Part shown: piece after piece, positions 15,510 through 24,485 of the stretch | Numbering within the stretch: position 1 is the stretch's first letter | Layout: the number at the start of each line of letters is the position of its first letter | Assembly: GCA_019347975.1 (NCBI GenBank) | Contig: JAHWKI010000004.1 | Coordinates: 3,879 to 42,000, forward strand | Length of the DNA: 38,122 nucleotides | Source: Gemmatimonadota bacterium | Lineage (GTDB): Bacteria; Gemmatimonadota; Gemmatimonadetes; Longimicrobiales; RSA9 | Reading direction: 5' to 3' | Translations under genes and position numbers: made by a program | Notes under the pieces: model-generated | What the model saw: the letters and a program-made list of their open reading frames with translations, nothing else | Databases searched by the model: none | What the model was told of the DNA's origin: nothing

Positions 15510-17425
15510 TCGGTTCCTCCGAGTGAGTCTTCGGCGTGGTTGGCGGTGCTCCCCGTGAGCACCTCATCGATACGGGCGATCAGCTCGCGCTGCCCGAACG
15601 GCTTGGCGATGAGGTTCCTGCGGACCTCCGCGTCAAGCTGCCGGGCGAGAGCGTCGTCGCTATACCCGGACATGAAGAGCGTCCTTGTGATCCCATGCTT
15701 CTCCCGGAGGGCCCGTGCCGTGCCGGGGCCGTTGCCCCGCGGCATGATGACGTCGAGGAGCACCAGGTCCACCGCGCCCCCGGCCTCGTCGGCCCGACGG
15801 AGGGCCGCTTCACCGTCCTGCGCCTCGAGAACGGTGAAGCCGGCGTTCCGCAGCGCCCGCGCCGTCACGGTGCGGATCGCCTCGTCATCTTCGACCACCA
15901 GGATCGTGGCCGACCGCCCGGCGCCGCCCTCGGCCGAGGCGGACGGAGCGGCCCCGGAGCCATGCGGGCCCTCTCCGAGCGGGAGATAGATCCGTACACG
16001 GGTCCCTTTTCCGAGGTCGGACTCGACCCTGATCCGGCCACCGGCCTCGGCGACGATGCCGTGGACGATGCTCAGACCCAGGCCGGTGCCGCGCCCCGCC
16101 TCCTTCGTGGTGAAGAACGGCTCCAGGACCCGGTCCAGCACCGCGGGAGGCATGCCGCTGCCGGTGTCGGCCACCTCGAGCAGGACCCATGCGCCGTCGC
16201 CGCCGAAGGGGTCCTGAACCCGCGCGCCGCGAATCGACACCGTGCCGCCTCCGGGCATCGCGTCACGGGCGTTCAACACCAGGTTCATCAGGACCTGCTC
16301 GAGCTGCCCCCGATCGGCGTAGACCGGCAGGTCCGGTGCGACGTCCACCTCGAAAGCCAGATCCTCGCCGACGATCCGCCGCAGCATCCTCTCCACCCCG
16401 ACGATCACCTCACCCAGGTCCAGGTGCTCGGGATCCACCACCTGCTTGCGGCTCAGGGCCAGCAGCTGGCGCGTCAGGGTGGTGCCCCGATCGGCCGCCA
16501 GCCGGATCTCCGCCGCATCGCTCCGGAGCGTACCCTCTTCAGGCAGATCGTCGAGGAGGAAATCGGCGTAGCCACTGATCGCCGTCAGGATGTTGTTGAA
16601 GTCGTGGGCCACGCCGCCGGCCAGCCGCCCGACGGTCTCCATCTTCTGCGCCTGCCGGCGCTGCTCCTCCAGCTCCGGGCGGTGGCTCACGTCGATGGCG
16701 ATCACCACCGCTCCCGCCACCGCCGAGGAGGGAGCGCGGATCGGGGCCGCGGAGACCTCCAGCTCGATGGCCCCCGAGTCCACCTCCCGACCCAGTCGCT
16801 GGTTATGGATCGATTCGCCGTTCAACGCCCGCTCGATGATCCGTCGGAAGGCCGGGAGCTCCGGAGCGTCCCGCGCGGACCCGTCCTCCGGGCTGCCGAG
16901 GAGCGCGTTTGCCGCGCGGTTCCGGATCCGCGGCCGACCCTCGTGGTCGACCATGACGATCGCGGTCGGCGAGGCGTCGAGCAGCGCCCGGAGCAGCTCA
17001 TCCCGCTCGCTCAGCGCCCGTGTCTCCTCCCGCTGCTCGCGACGGGAGGCTCCCGCCCGCAGCGCGCGCTCCAGTGCCGGCACCAGCCGCGCCAGATTGC
17101 CCCTGACCACGAGATCGTCGGCGCCCGCCTGCAGCGCGGTCACGGCGGCTTCCTCACCGATCGGCTCCGAGATGATGATGAACGGCACGTCGCTGTCGTG
17201 CTCCCGCACCACCGCCAGCGCTTCCGACGCGCCGAATGCCGGGAGCTCGTAGTCCGACAGGACGACGTCCCGGTCCTCCGTCTCCAGCGCCTGCCGCGCC
17301 TCGGATAGCGTCTCCACACGCCGCACGACCGGCTCGTAGCCGCCGGCGCGGAGCTCCCGCAGCACGAGGAGGGCATCCTCTTCGGAGTCCTCGATGAGGA
17401 GCACGCGCAGCCGCCCGGAGGTCAA
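15506..17425 (-). CDS. Hybrid histidine kinase, REC-PAS-HisKA-HATPase-REC
   Basis: 639-residue soluble kinase with no membrane segment. REC1 (about 6-125) has E12-D13 and phosphoacceptor D58, but Arg108 replaces the usual conserved Lys (LVVRGNLARLVPALERAL), so its switching may differ. A PAS domain spans about 143-250. The HisKA domain carries H274 (GGVAHDFNNIL), and the HATPase has N381/N385 (NLVLNARDAM), DTGSGMPP and GTGLGLSIV. A C-terminal REC2 (about 507-625) has D558 and K608. It overlaps both neighbours with ATGA junctions: the stand-alone receiver upstream and the HD-GYP regulator downstream. The three genes probably form a cytoplasmic phosphorelay; the sensed signal is unknown. Confidence 0.94.
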   Translation of the reverse strand: MTSGRLRVLLIEDSEEDALLVLRELRAGGYEPVVRRVETLSEARQALETEDRDVVLSDYELPAFGASEALAVVREHDSDVPFIIISEPIGEEAAVTALQAGADDLVVRGNLARLVPALERALRAGASRREQREETRALSERDELLRALLDASPTAIVMVDHEGRPRIRNRAANALLGSPEDGSARDAPELPAFRRIIERALNGESIHNQRLGREVDSGAIELEVSAAPIRAPSSAVAGAVVIAIDVSHRPELEEQRRQAQKMETVGRLAGGVAHDFNNILTAISGYADFLLDDLPEEGTLRSDAAEIRLAADRGTTLTRQLLALSRKQVVDPEHLDLGEVIVGVERMLRRIVGEDLAFEVDVAPDLPVYADRGQLEQVLMNLVLNARDAMPGGGTVSIRGARVQDPFGGDGAWVLLEVADTGSGMPPAVLDRVLEPFFTTKEAGRGTGLGLSIVHGIVAEAGGRIRVESDLGKGTRVRIYLPLGEGPHGSGAAPSASAEGGAGRSATILVVEDDEAIRTVTARALRNAGFTVLEAQDGEAALRRADEAGGAVDLVLLDVIMPRGNGPGTARALREKHGITRTLFMSGYSDDALARQLDAEVRRNLIAKPFGQRELIARIDEVLTGSTANHAEDSLGGTE

Positions 17426-17889
17426 TGCGGCTCCTCTCGCGACTGCTGGAGGTCCAGATACAGGAAGCGCGTCTTCAGCTGGTTCCAGATCCTCAGCATC
17501 AGCTCGAGCTCGTCGAACGGCTTGTTCACGAAGTCGCGCGCGCCCAGCGCCAGGGCCTTCAGCCGCACATCCCGCGCGGTCTCCGATGTGACGACGACGA
17601 TCGGGAAATATGTGTCCCGGGGGACCACTTCTTTCAGCTCACGCAGCACCTGGAAGCCGTGGAGCTGGGGCATGTTGAGGTCCAGCAGCAGCAGGTCCGG
17701 TTGGACCGCCCTGTACAGACTGGCGGCCTCACGCGCATCGGTGCTCGCCGTCACGTTCCGGTAAACACCTCGCATGAGCATGCGCTGGATGATAGCCAGG
17801 TTCGCCGGCTCGTCATCGATCACCAGGATCCGCGCCCCCTGCAGCCTCACCTTCTGCGGGTCTTCCGGAGGCCATGCGACCGCTGCCAC
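17422..17889 (-). CDS. Single-domain response regulator
   Basis: Receiver-only protein of about 155 residues. The sequence ARILVIDDEPANL begins the fold, the phosphoacceptor is D70 (LLLLDLNMPQLHGF) and the conserved Lys is in FVNKPFDE (about 119). No output domain follows; the C-terminus ends in a short helix. It resembles the receiver of the HD-GYP protein in this cassette (DEP-N-L, LDL-MP-L-GF, DTYFPI/SEYFPI), suggesting duplication. Its stop overlaps the hybrid kinase start by 4 nt. The start is uncertain: I use a GTG at 17889. An ATG at 18033 would add about 48 residues of non-coding-looking sequence, and a GTG nearer the fold is also possible. Confidence 0.85.
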   Translation of the reverse strand: MAAVAWPPEDPQKVRLQGARILVIDDEPANLAIIQRMLMRGVYRNVTASTDAREAASLYRAVQPDLLLLDLNMPQLHGFQVLRELKEVVPRDTYFPIVVVTSETARDVRLKALALGARDFVNKPFDELELMLRIWNQLKTRFLYLDLQQSREEPH

Positions 17890-18100
17890 TACCGTCTCGC
17901 GAGGCGGATGAAGTCCTCCGGGTGCAAGGTTGCAGTGGACGAAAATGATATGAATCCGCCGGAGAGGTTGCAAACACGGGGCCCGATCCGGAGAAGGTGG
18001 GGACCGGCCGCACGTTCTCCGTTCACAGGCCACCCTCGGCCGAAGAGGGCGCGGCGCGGGCTCACCGTCGAGGCGACCCGCGATCGCGAGGTGGGTTCGA

Positions 18101-20521
18101 TCAGTCCTGCCGGAGCGTGACCATCGGCTCTACGCCAGCGGCTTTCCGCGCGGGCATCCAGGAGGCGGTCAGGGCGACGGCCAGCAGAAGGAAGGTGACG
18201 GCCGTGAACGTGAGCGGGTCGGTGGGTCGCACGCCGAAGAGCTGGCTGGTGAGCAGCCGGGTGAGGAGGAGCGCGCCGAGGACGCCGAGCAGGAGGCCGG
18301 GCAGGATGCTCTTCATGGCGTCGCCGAGGACGAGGCGGAGCACGTCGGCCCGGCGTGCGCCGAGGGCCATGCGGACGCCGAGCTCGCGGGTACGCTGGCC
18401 GACCAGGTAGGTGAGGACGCCGTAGATCCCGACGGCCGTGAGGGTGACGGCGACGGCGGCGAACGCGACGAGGAGCAGCATGACGAACCGCCGCGTCGCC
18501 ACCGCCTCGCCGAGCGCCTGGTCGACGGTGCGGACGCGGGCGAGGGGGATCTCAGGGTCGATCCGTCGGAGCAGCGCCCGGACGTCGGGGACGAGGGCCA
18601 GCGGGTCGCCCGTCGTCCGAACGAGGCACTCCATGGTCCGGATCGCGTACTGGCCGGTGGAACGATACGCCTCGGGCCGCACGGGCGCGGTCATGCCGGA
18701 CCTGCGGCTGTCCGCGACGACGCCGACGATCGTGAGCCAGGTGGTCGCCGTGTCCTCCGGGTCGCCCCATGTGAAGCGCCGACCGATCGGATCGTGGTCG
18801 GGGAGGAAGCGCCGGACGAACGCCTCGTTGACGACGGCCACGGGGAGGCCGTCCACCGCGTCCTCCGATCCGAACTCGCGGCCGCGGCGGATGGGAATGC
18901 CCATGGCGGCGAAGAAGCCCGGGTCGACGAAGTCGGATGTGACGGACGTGACCTGCTCCCCGGGCGCGGCCGGCTCTTCGCCCTCGATGGCGACGGGCGC
19001 CATGTTCGGCAGCCGGGAGAGAAGCAGGGTGCTGATGGCCGTGGCGGACCGGACGCCTGGCACGGCCTCCAGGCCCTGCATGAGCTCGCTCCGGAACTCG
19101 CGGATCCGCGGCGCCTCGGGGTAGCGCTCGGAGCCTGGGGAGACGCGGAAGCTGAGGACGCGCTCGGTGGCGAATCCCGGGTCGACGGCCTGGAGGGAGG
19201 CGAAGCTGCGCAGCAGCAGCCCGGCGCCCACCAGCAGGATCAGGGAGAGGGCCACCTCGGCCGTGATGAGGAGCGGTCTGATGCCGGCGGACCGGTCACC
19301 GGAGTTCCCGCGGTCCCCCTCCCGCAGGGCGGTGCCGATGGCGGCGCGCCTCGCCTGGACCGCCGGTACGAGGCCGAAGAGGAAGCCGGTGGCCAGCGCG
19401 AGGAGGGCGCCGAAGGCGACGACCGTTCCGTCCACCCGCACGTCCTCGATGCGGGGGAGGTCCGGGGGGCTCGCGGCGACCAGCGCGGAGGTGCCCCAGG
19501 TGGCCAGCATCACGCCGATCCCGCCGCCGAGCACGGCCAGCACGATGCTCTCGGTCATGGCTTCGCGTGCCAGGCGGCCGCCGCTGGCGCCGAGCGCGGC
19601 GCGGACGGCGAGCTCCCGCTGCCGTCCCGACCCGCGGGCCAGGAGGAGGTTGGCCACGTTGGCGCACGCGATCAGCAGGACGAACCCGACGGCGCCCAGG
19701 AGCACGAGGAGCGCGGGCCGGACATCGCCGATGACGGTGTCCCGGAGCGGCTCGACGAAGACGCCGTTGTCCCCGAGACCCGGGTCGTCCTGCGCCATTC
19801 TGGCCATGATCCCGGTGAGCTCCGCCTGCGCCGCCTCCACCGAAGCGCCGGGCGCGAGGCGGCCGATGACCGACAGCCAGAGCGCGCCGGGGCTGTCCAG
19901 GAGCCCGGCGTTGTCCTCGGTTCGGGCCAGCGGCGTCCAGAACTCCGCGCCATCGGGGTAGCGGAAGCCGGGTGGCATCACGCCGATCACCTCGTAGCTT
20001 CCGCCCAGGCGGATGGAGCGGCCGACCACCCCCGGGTCGGCGCCGAAGTGCCGGGCCCACATCCCGTGGGAGAGGACGACCTGCCGCGGCGCGCCCGCTT
20101 CCGTGTCGGCGGGGGCGATCGCCCGGCCGAGCCGCGGCCGGACGCCGAGCACGCGGAAGAAGTCCCCGCTGACCGTGGCGCCCTGGAGCTGCTCCGCGTC
20201 CCCCTCCCCGGTCAGCGTCGCCACCTGCGAGCCGTACCCGGCCATGGCGTCGTAGGACCGCGCCTCCCGCCACTCCAGGAAGCTGGGGTAGGACGTCACG
20301 TCCCGCTGGATGTCCTCCCGCTGGTTGTTCAGCCACAGCACCGTCAGCCGGTCCGGATCGGCGAACGGGAGCGGGCTCAACAGCACCGCGTTCACCGCGC
20401 TGAAGATCGCCGTGTTCGCGCCGATGCCCAGCGCGAGCGTCAGCGCCGCGGCGGCGGTGAAGCCGCGGGCGCGGAGCAGCGACCGGGCGGCGATCCGTAC
20501 GTCCTTGAGGAGCGATTCCAT
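18101..20521 (-). CDS. ADOP-family ABC transporter permease (MacB/FtsX type)
   Basis: 806-residue membrane protein built from two tandem MacB-like halves. Each half has a MacB periplasmic core and an FtsX membrane block. The N-terminus DVRIAARSLLRARGFTAAAALTLALGIGANTAIFSAVNAVLL is typical of acidobacterial duplicated orphan permeases. FtsX-type helices occur near VGFVLLIACANVANLLLARGSGRQRELAVRAALGA, in the central GFLFGLVPAVQARR and LILLVGAGLLLRSF regions, and in the C-terminal GIYGVLTYLVGQRTRELGVRMALGARRADVLRLVL block. It ends in the usual MVTLRQD motif. No ATPase gene is adjacent, as is common for this family, so its partner and substrate are unknown. The ATG at 20521 begins the conserved MESLLKDVR start. 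Confidence 0.93.
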   Translation of the reverse strand: MESLLKDVRIAARSLLRARGFTAAAALTLALGIGANTAIFSAVNAVLLSPLPFADPDRLTVLWLNNQREDIQRDVTSYPSFLEWREARSYDAMAGYGSQVATLTGEGDAEQLQGATVSGDFFRVLGVRPRLGRAIAPADTEAGAPRQVVLSHGMWARHFGADPGVVGRSIRLGGSYEVIGVMPPGFRYPDGAEFWTPLARTEDNAGLLDSPGALWLSVIGRLAPGASVEAAQAELTGIMARMAQDDPGLGDNGVFVEPLRDTVIGDVRPALLVLLGAVGFVLLIACANVANLLLARGSGRQRELAVRAALGASGGRLAREAMTESIVLAVLGGGIGVMLATWGTSALVAASPPDLPRIEDVRVDGTVVAFGALLALATGFLFGLVPAVQARRAAIGTALREGDRGNSGDRSAGIRPLLITAEVALSLILLVGAGLLLRSFASLQAVDPGFATERVLSFRVSPGSERYPEAPRIREFRSELMQGLEAVPGVRSATAISTLLLSRLPNMAPVAIEGEEPAAPGEQVTSVTSDFVDPGFFAAMGIPIRRGREFGSEDAVDGLPVAVVNEAFVRRFLPDHDPIGRRFTWGDPEDTATTWLTIVGVVADSRRSGMTAPVRPEAYRSTGQYAIRTMECLVRTTGDPLALVPDVRALLRRIDPEIPLARVRTVDQALGEAVATRRFVMLLLVAFAAVAVTLTAVGIYGVLTYLVGQRTRELGVRMALGARRADVLRLVLGDAMKSILPGLLLGVLGALLLTRLLTSQLFGVRPTDPLTFTAVTFLLLAVALTASWMPARKAAGVEPMVTLRQD

Positions 20522-20716
20522 GGCGGTCGTCTACAGGGGTTGGCGGAGGCGATAGGGAATCCTGACCCAGGAAGAGTCGAGCCGCGCGGGCGCGGGCGGC
20601 GGGAAGTCGTTGTGAGCGCGTAGGATGGGGCGACTTTCAGAGAATCACGCCGGCGCCCGGGCCGCCCGCGATCGGGACAGACCGCTGCCGAAACCGGACA
20701 GTGGCCGGAGCCCGCC

Positions 20717-21424
20717 TCAGCGGTCGATGGCCCTGCCTACCAGCCAGCCCACCCCTGCCGTGGCCGCCGGGAGCGCGAGGAGCTCGAGCAGCGGCTCCCT
20801 GTCGGGGGCGGTGTGGCGCGCCAGCCCCTGTCCCGCAGCCATCCCCAGGAAGGCGCCCCATACCAGGCCGGCGCGGCCGAAATGGTCCGGGTCGAGGGCG
20901 GGGAGCTCCGGCGACCGGTCGTATACTTCGCCGGCGGCGACACCACGGTTGTACCACCAGACGGCGCGGGAGACCGATCCCCTGACGGGTCGCTGCCACC
21001 ACGCGGCCACGTAGAGGGCGACGACACCGGTCAACCCCAGCCCGGCGCTGGTCCAACTCGGGTCTTCCCGTACCCGGCCGGAAACGTAGAAGTGCTCGTA
21101 GAGTGGGAGAAGAGCCACCGTTGCCAGCGCCCCGGCCAGTTGCGACCGTTCGTGGGCGCGGGCGGCGGTCCGGGCGAGGATCGCTGCGGAGTCGCCCGCA
21201 GTTTCGAGGAAGCGAAGGTCGGCGTAGAGGCGGCCGAGTCCGGCCACCCGGTCCGTGCCGGGGCCGCGTAGAACCGACGTGCCCTGTACCCGCAGCCCGC
21301 AGCGCTCGAAGTCGCACGGCTCCGCGCCCTGGGCCCCTGCGGGAGCGGCGGCGGCGAGGAGCAGGAGACCGAGCAGGGTACGCGCGTGGATCTGCAGTGT
21401 CTCGGCGCTTGCAATGGGTGACAT
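20717..21424 (-). CDS. Exported membrane protein of unknown function
   Basis: About 235 residues from the ATG at 21424 (GGAGG lies just upstream). An alternative ATG at 21451 adds nine residues. A signal peptide (LLGLLLLAAAAPAGAQGA) is followed by CDFERCGLRV, a Cys pair. Several later hydrophobic segments follow (ALATVALLPLYEHF, AGLGLTGVVALYVAAWW, AGLVWGAFLGMAAGQGLA, LLALPAATAGVGWLVG). SVSRAVWWYNRG is a striking conserved-looking motif in the middle. I do not recognise a named family. It lies between the ADOP permease and a propeller protein on the same strand, with 52 nt to the latter, so cotranscription is possible. Confidence 0.75.
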   Translation of the reverse strand: MSPIASAETLQIHARTLLGLLLLAAAAPAGAQGAEPCDFERCGLRVQGTSVLRGPGTDRVAGLGRLYADLRFLETAGDSAAILARTAARAHERSQLAGALATVALLPLYEHFYVSGRVREDPSWTSAGLGLTGVVALYVAAWWQRPVRGSVSRAVWWYNRGVAAGEVYDRSPELPALDPDHFGRAGLVWGAFLGMAAGQGLARHTAPDREPLLELLALPAATAGVGWLVGRAIDR

Positions 21425-21475
21425 GGCCCTCCGGCGGCGGGTGGTCTCCACAAGTGCGGCGGCGGCCCGCGGAGG

Positions 21476-22627
21476 TCAAGGAGGCGGATGGTGGATCCGA
21501 TAGCGGACCAGGTAGGGGACGTCGAGGTCGTCCGTTACCATCGCCCACGCGTGGTCCCGCTCCGCCAGAAGCAGACGGGCCTTCCGCGGCAGCGTCGCGG
21601 CCGCCGTCGGATGGCCGCTCGGGTCGAGGATGAGCCACGTGGCGGTCGGCGCGGAGAGGCTCTCGCGCCGGAGCCACACCCGGCCGTCCGCTCCGAGGAG
21701 GACCTCGGAGATCGGCGGCAGGTACTCCGGCACGCGCACGTGCTCCCGCGCCGTGCCCAGGTCGCTTCTGGGCTCGTCGGCACCCGCGAACCGCGTGGCC
21801 CAGAGGTAATGAATGCTGTCCCGCTGGGCGGTCGTGACGGGGATCCGGTCGTAGCGGAATCGGCGGGCGTAGACCGTATCGCCGGCCGCGTCCACCTTCA
21901 TGACGACGAAGGCGCCCCGATCCTCATCGCCGGGAAACACCTCGACCAGTGCCACCGCCGAGCCGTCCGGGGCGAACGCGCTCTGGTGATCGAGGCCGGC
22001 GAACGGCTGCATGAAGGCGAACACCCGTCCGCCGCCGCTCGCCTGTGCCGTTCCGCGCTCGACGAGCCGCTCCGCCACGACCCGTACGATGTCGCCGTCG
22101 CGACGCATGAGGACCAGGGGGAGCATGGTCGTGCCGAGCCGCAGCAGCGCCTCACCCCAGACCAAGCCTTCGGGCGCGGGCAGGAGCGGGATCGTGGGAC
22201 CCGTCGCGCCGGGAACCTCGGAGGACGCGATCCGCTCGGTGCGGAGGTGCGTCCCATCGAACGTGAAGAGGCTGAGCCGCTGCTGGCGCCGGTCCGCCGC
22301 GAACAGCGTATCCCCCTGGACGCTCAGGTAGCTGACCTGGACGAACTCCCCGGGCCCCTCACCCGCGCGTCCGAACGTCCGGACCAGCTCCCCCGAGCTG
22401 GCATCGAACACCTTCACCGCGGGTGGCCTCTGCTGGACGAACAGCAAACGGCCGTCGGAGCTCAGCGCAGCGGTGTGGATGGCCATCAGCGCCATTGCGC
22501 CGTCCAGCGTCCCAATCCGGAGCTCCTCGACCAGCCGGACCGGCTCCGGCGCCTCCTGGGCCACGATCGCGGCGTCCGCGCGGGGCACGAGGAGGATCAG
22601 CATCGCCGCCACGAATGACACTCTCAT
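21476..22627 (-). CDS. Exported six-bladed beta-propeller protein
   Basis: 383 residues. A signal peptide (MRVSFVAAMLILLVPRADA) is followed by NHL/6-bladed-propeller-type blades: a blade with GRLLFVQQRPPAVKVFDASSGELVRTFGRAGEGPGEF, then DTLFAADRRQQRLSLFTFDG, later DGSAVALVEVFPGD and DGRVWLRRESLS. The G-x-GPGE motif after the first blade is shared with the other two propeller proteins in this window, which suggests a paralogous family. The role is unknown; such proteins are probably periplasmic or surface scaffolds. The ATG at 22627 was chosen because the signal peptide starts there; the longer frame would overlap the divergent peptidase. It shares an 86-base divergent intergenic region with that gene. 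Confidence 0.85.
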   Translation of the reverse strand: MRVSFVAAMLILLVPRADAAIVAQEAPEPVRLVEELRIGTLDGAMALMAIHTAALSSDGRLLFVQQRPPAVKVFDASSGELVRTFGRAGEGPGEFVQVSYLSVQGDTLFAADRRQQRLSLFTFDGTHLRTERIASSEVPGATGPTIPLLPAPEGLVWGEALLRLGTTMLPLVLMRRDGDIVRVVAERLVERGTAQASGGGRVFAFMQPFAGLDHQSAFAPDGSAVALVEVFPGDEDRGAFVVMKVDAAGDTVYARRFRYDRIPVTTAQRDSIHYLWATRFAGADEPRSDLGTAREHVRVPEYLPPISEVLLGADGRVWLRRESLSAPTATWLILDPSGHPTAAATLPRKARLLLAERDHAWAMVTDDLDVPYLVRYRIHHPPP

Positions 22628-22713
22628 GCCCCCACGATCGGCCTCGGCGCGGCGCGACGCAATCGCCATCGCCCGCGCTTGCGGACGGCACGCAACGCGA
22701 TTCCATTTCCCCC

Positions 22714-24255
22714 ATGCAAAAAACACCAGCCCTCGTCGCCCCCTCGATCCTCGCCGTGCTCCTCGCCGGCGCCGCTCCCCTCCCTCTGGCCGCCCAGGGC
22801 GCCCGCGCCGAAGCCGAGGCCGTGGCCGCGTGGGTAGAAGCCAACCAGCGGGCGCTGGTCGACGAGCTGGTGGAGCTGCTGTCCATCCCCAACGTGGCCG
22901 CGGACCTGGAGAACATCCGGCGCAACGCGGACTGGCTGGTGTCCGCGCTGGAATCCCGCGGCGTGAAGGCGCGGCTGCTGGAGACCGGCGCCCAGCCGAT
23001 GGTCTACGGCGAGCTCATGACTCCCGGCGCGACGACGACGATCCTCTTCTACTCGCACTACGACGGGCAGCCGGTGGACCCGTCGGCGTGGGTGGGGCAC
23101 GACCCATGGGTGCCGGTGCTGCGGTGGGGCAGCCTGGCGCGCGGAGCGTCCATCATCCCGTGGCCGGCGGACGGGCGGTACGAGGACGACTGGCGGATCT
23201 ACGCCCGGTCGGCGTCGGACGACAAGTCGCCGATCGTGATGCTCCTGGCCGCGCTGGACGCGCTGCGGGCGGCGGGGTCCTCGCCCACGGTGAACGTCAA
23301 GTTCCTGCTGGAGGGGGACGAGGAGGCGGGCTCGGCGCACATCCGCCGGCTGATCCGGGACAACCGGCGGCTGCTGGCGGCGGACCTGGTGATCATGGCG
23401 GACGGGCCGGAGCACCCGTCGGGGCGGCCGACGCTGGTCTACGGAGCGCGCGGAATCACCTCGGCGCGGGTGATCGTCTACGGCCCCGAGCGCCCTCTGC
23501 ACTCGGGGCACTTCGGGAACTGGGCGCCGAACCCCGCCCAGCGGCTGGCCGCGCTGCTGGCGAGCATGAAGGCGCCGGATGGCCGCGTCCTCATCGACGG
23601 GTTCTACGACGATGTAGTTCCTCTCACCGCCGAGGAGACCGCCGCGTTCCGGGCGATCCCGGCGGACGCGCCGGCGGATTACGGCTTCGCGGAGCCGGAG
23701 GGCGGCCCGGGGTCGCTCCGGCTGGAAGCGACCGCGGCGCCGTCGCTGAACGTGCGGGGGATGGCGGCGGGCTGGATCGGTGAATCGGTGCGTACGATCG
23801 TCCCGGACTCCGCGGTGGCGGAGATCGACCTGCGGCTGGTGCCGGACATCGAGCCGGCGGAGCAGGTGGAGCGGCTCCTTCGTCACATCCGCGGGCAGGG
23901 CTACCACCTGGTGGACGCCTCGCCCACCGCGGAGGAGCGGGCGGCCCACCCGTACCTGGCGAGAGTGATTTCCAGGGAGAGCGGCTACCCCGGGATGCGG
24001 ACGCCACTGGCCCACCCCGTCGCCGCGCGGGTGGCTCGCGCGATCGCGGCTTATACCGGCCAGGAGCCGGTGCGGATCCCCATGCTCGGCGGCAGCGTTC
24101 CCGCCGTCTGGTTCCCCGTCGAAGCCGGCATCCCCGTGCTACTGATTCCGACGGTGAACCCGGACAACAACCAGCATTCGCCCAACGAGAACCTGCGGCT
24201 GGGCAACTTCTTCGATGGCATCGTTACGTTCGCCGGAGTGCTCCGGACCCCCTGA
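22714..24255 (+). CDS. Exported M20-family metallopeptidase
   Basis: 513 residues with an N-terminal signal peptide (about 1-27, ending PLAAQGA). Catalytic features of M20 zinc dipeptidases are visible: LFYSHYDGQPVDP with H115 and D117, the bridging Asp in SASDDKSPIVM, the catalytic and metal Glu pair in LLEGDEEAGSAH, and a later Asp/His set including PTVNPDNNQHSPNENLRLGNFFDG at the C-terminus. The dimerisation insert lies in between (GPERPLHSGHFGNWAPNP). Likely a periplasmic dipeptidase or carboxypeptidase hydrolysing short peptides. The ATG at 22714 begins the signal peptide. No Shine-Dalgarno precedes it (TTTCCCCC), so initiation may be leaderless or SD-independent. Confidence 0.93.
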   Translation: MQKTPALVAPSILAVLLAGAAPLPLAAQGARAEAEAVAAWVEANQRALVDELVELLSIPNVAADLENIRRNADWLVSALESRGVKARLLETGAQPMVYGELMTPGATTTILFYSHYDGQPVDPSAWVGHDPWVPVLRWGSLARGASIIPWPADGRYEDDWRIYARSASDDKSPIVMLLAALDALRAAGSSPTVNVKFLLEGDEEAGSAHIRRLIRDNRRLLAADLVIMADGPEHPSGRPTLVYGARGITSARVIVYGPERPLHSGHFGNWAPNPAQRLAALLASMKAPDGRVLIDGFYDDVVPLTAEETAAFRAIPADAPADYGFAEPEGGPGSLRLEATAAPSLNVRGMAAGWIGESVRTIVPDSAVAEIDLRLVPDIEPAEQVERLLRHIRGQGYHLVDASPTAEERAAHPYLARVISRESGYPGMRTPLAHPVAARVARAIAAYTGQEPVRIPMLGGSVPAVWFPVEAGIPVLLIPTVNPDNNQHSPNENLRLGNFFDGIVTFAGVLRTP

Positions 24256-24295
24256 CCGCCGCCGCGCCCCGCCGCAGGGAGAGGTCCCGGCAAGC

Positions 24296-24323
24296 GGGAT
24301 CCCCGTGACGAAGCGGGGATCCC
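24296..24323. terminator. Perfect inverted repeat between convergent genes
   Basis: GGGATCCCCG (24296-24305) and CGGGGATCCC (24314-24323) form a perfect 10-bp stem with an 8-base loop, 41 nt after the M20 peptidase stop and before the convergent propeller gene end at 24486. A bidirectional transcription terminator is likely, although no clear U tract follows on either side. The rest of 24256-24485 shows no convincing gene. Confidence 0.45.
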
Positions 24324-24485
24324 CTTCGCGCATCCGGGATGCGACCCTGGCCCGTCTGGCGTGACCCGTCCACCGTGGACCGGCTGTTCCTTTCACCGGA
24401 TCAGGATGGCCTCCGTGCTTCTGCGAAGACCTCGGGGAACCGCCGGATCACGGCTTTCGGCGCACGCCAGACGGCACACGTTCCC

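Noticed and set aside
17890-18033. Longer start for the single-domain response regulator (ATG at 18033)
   Set aside because: The extra 48 residues are Pro/Arg/Cys-rich with no similarity to a receiver N-terminus; a GTG at 17889 is preferred, though not proven.
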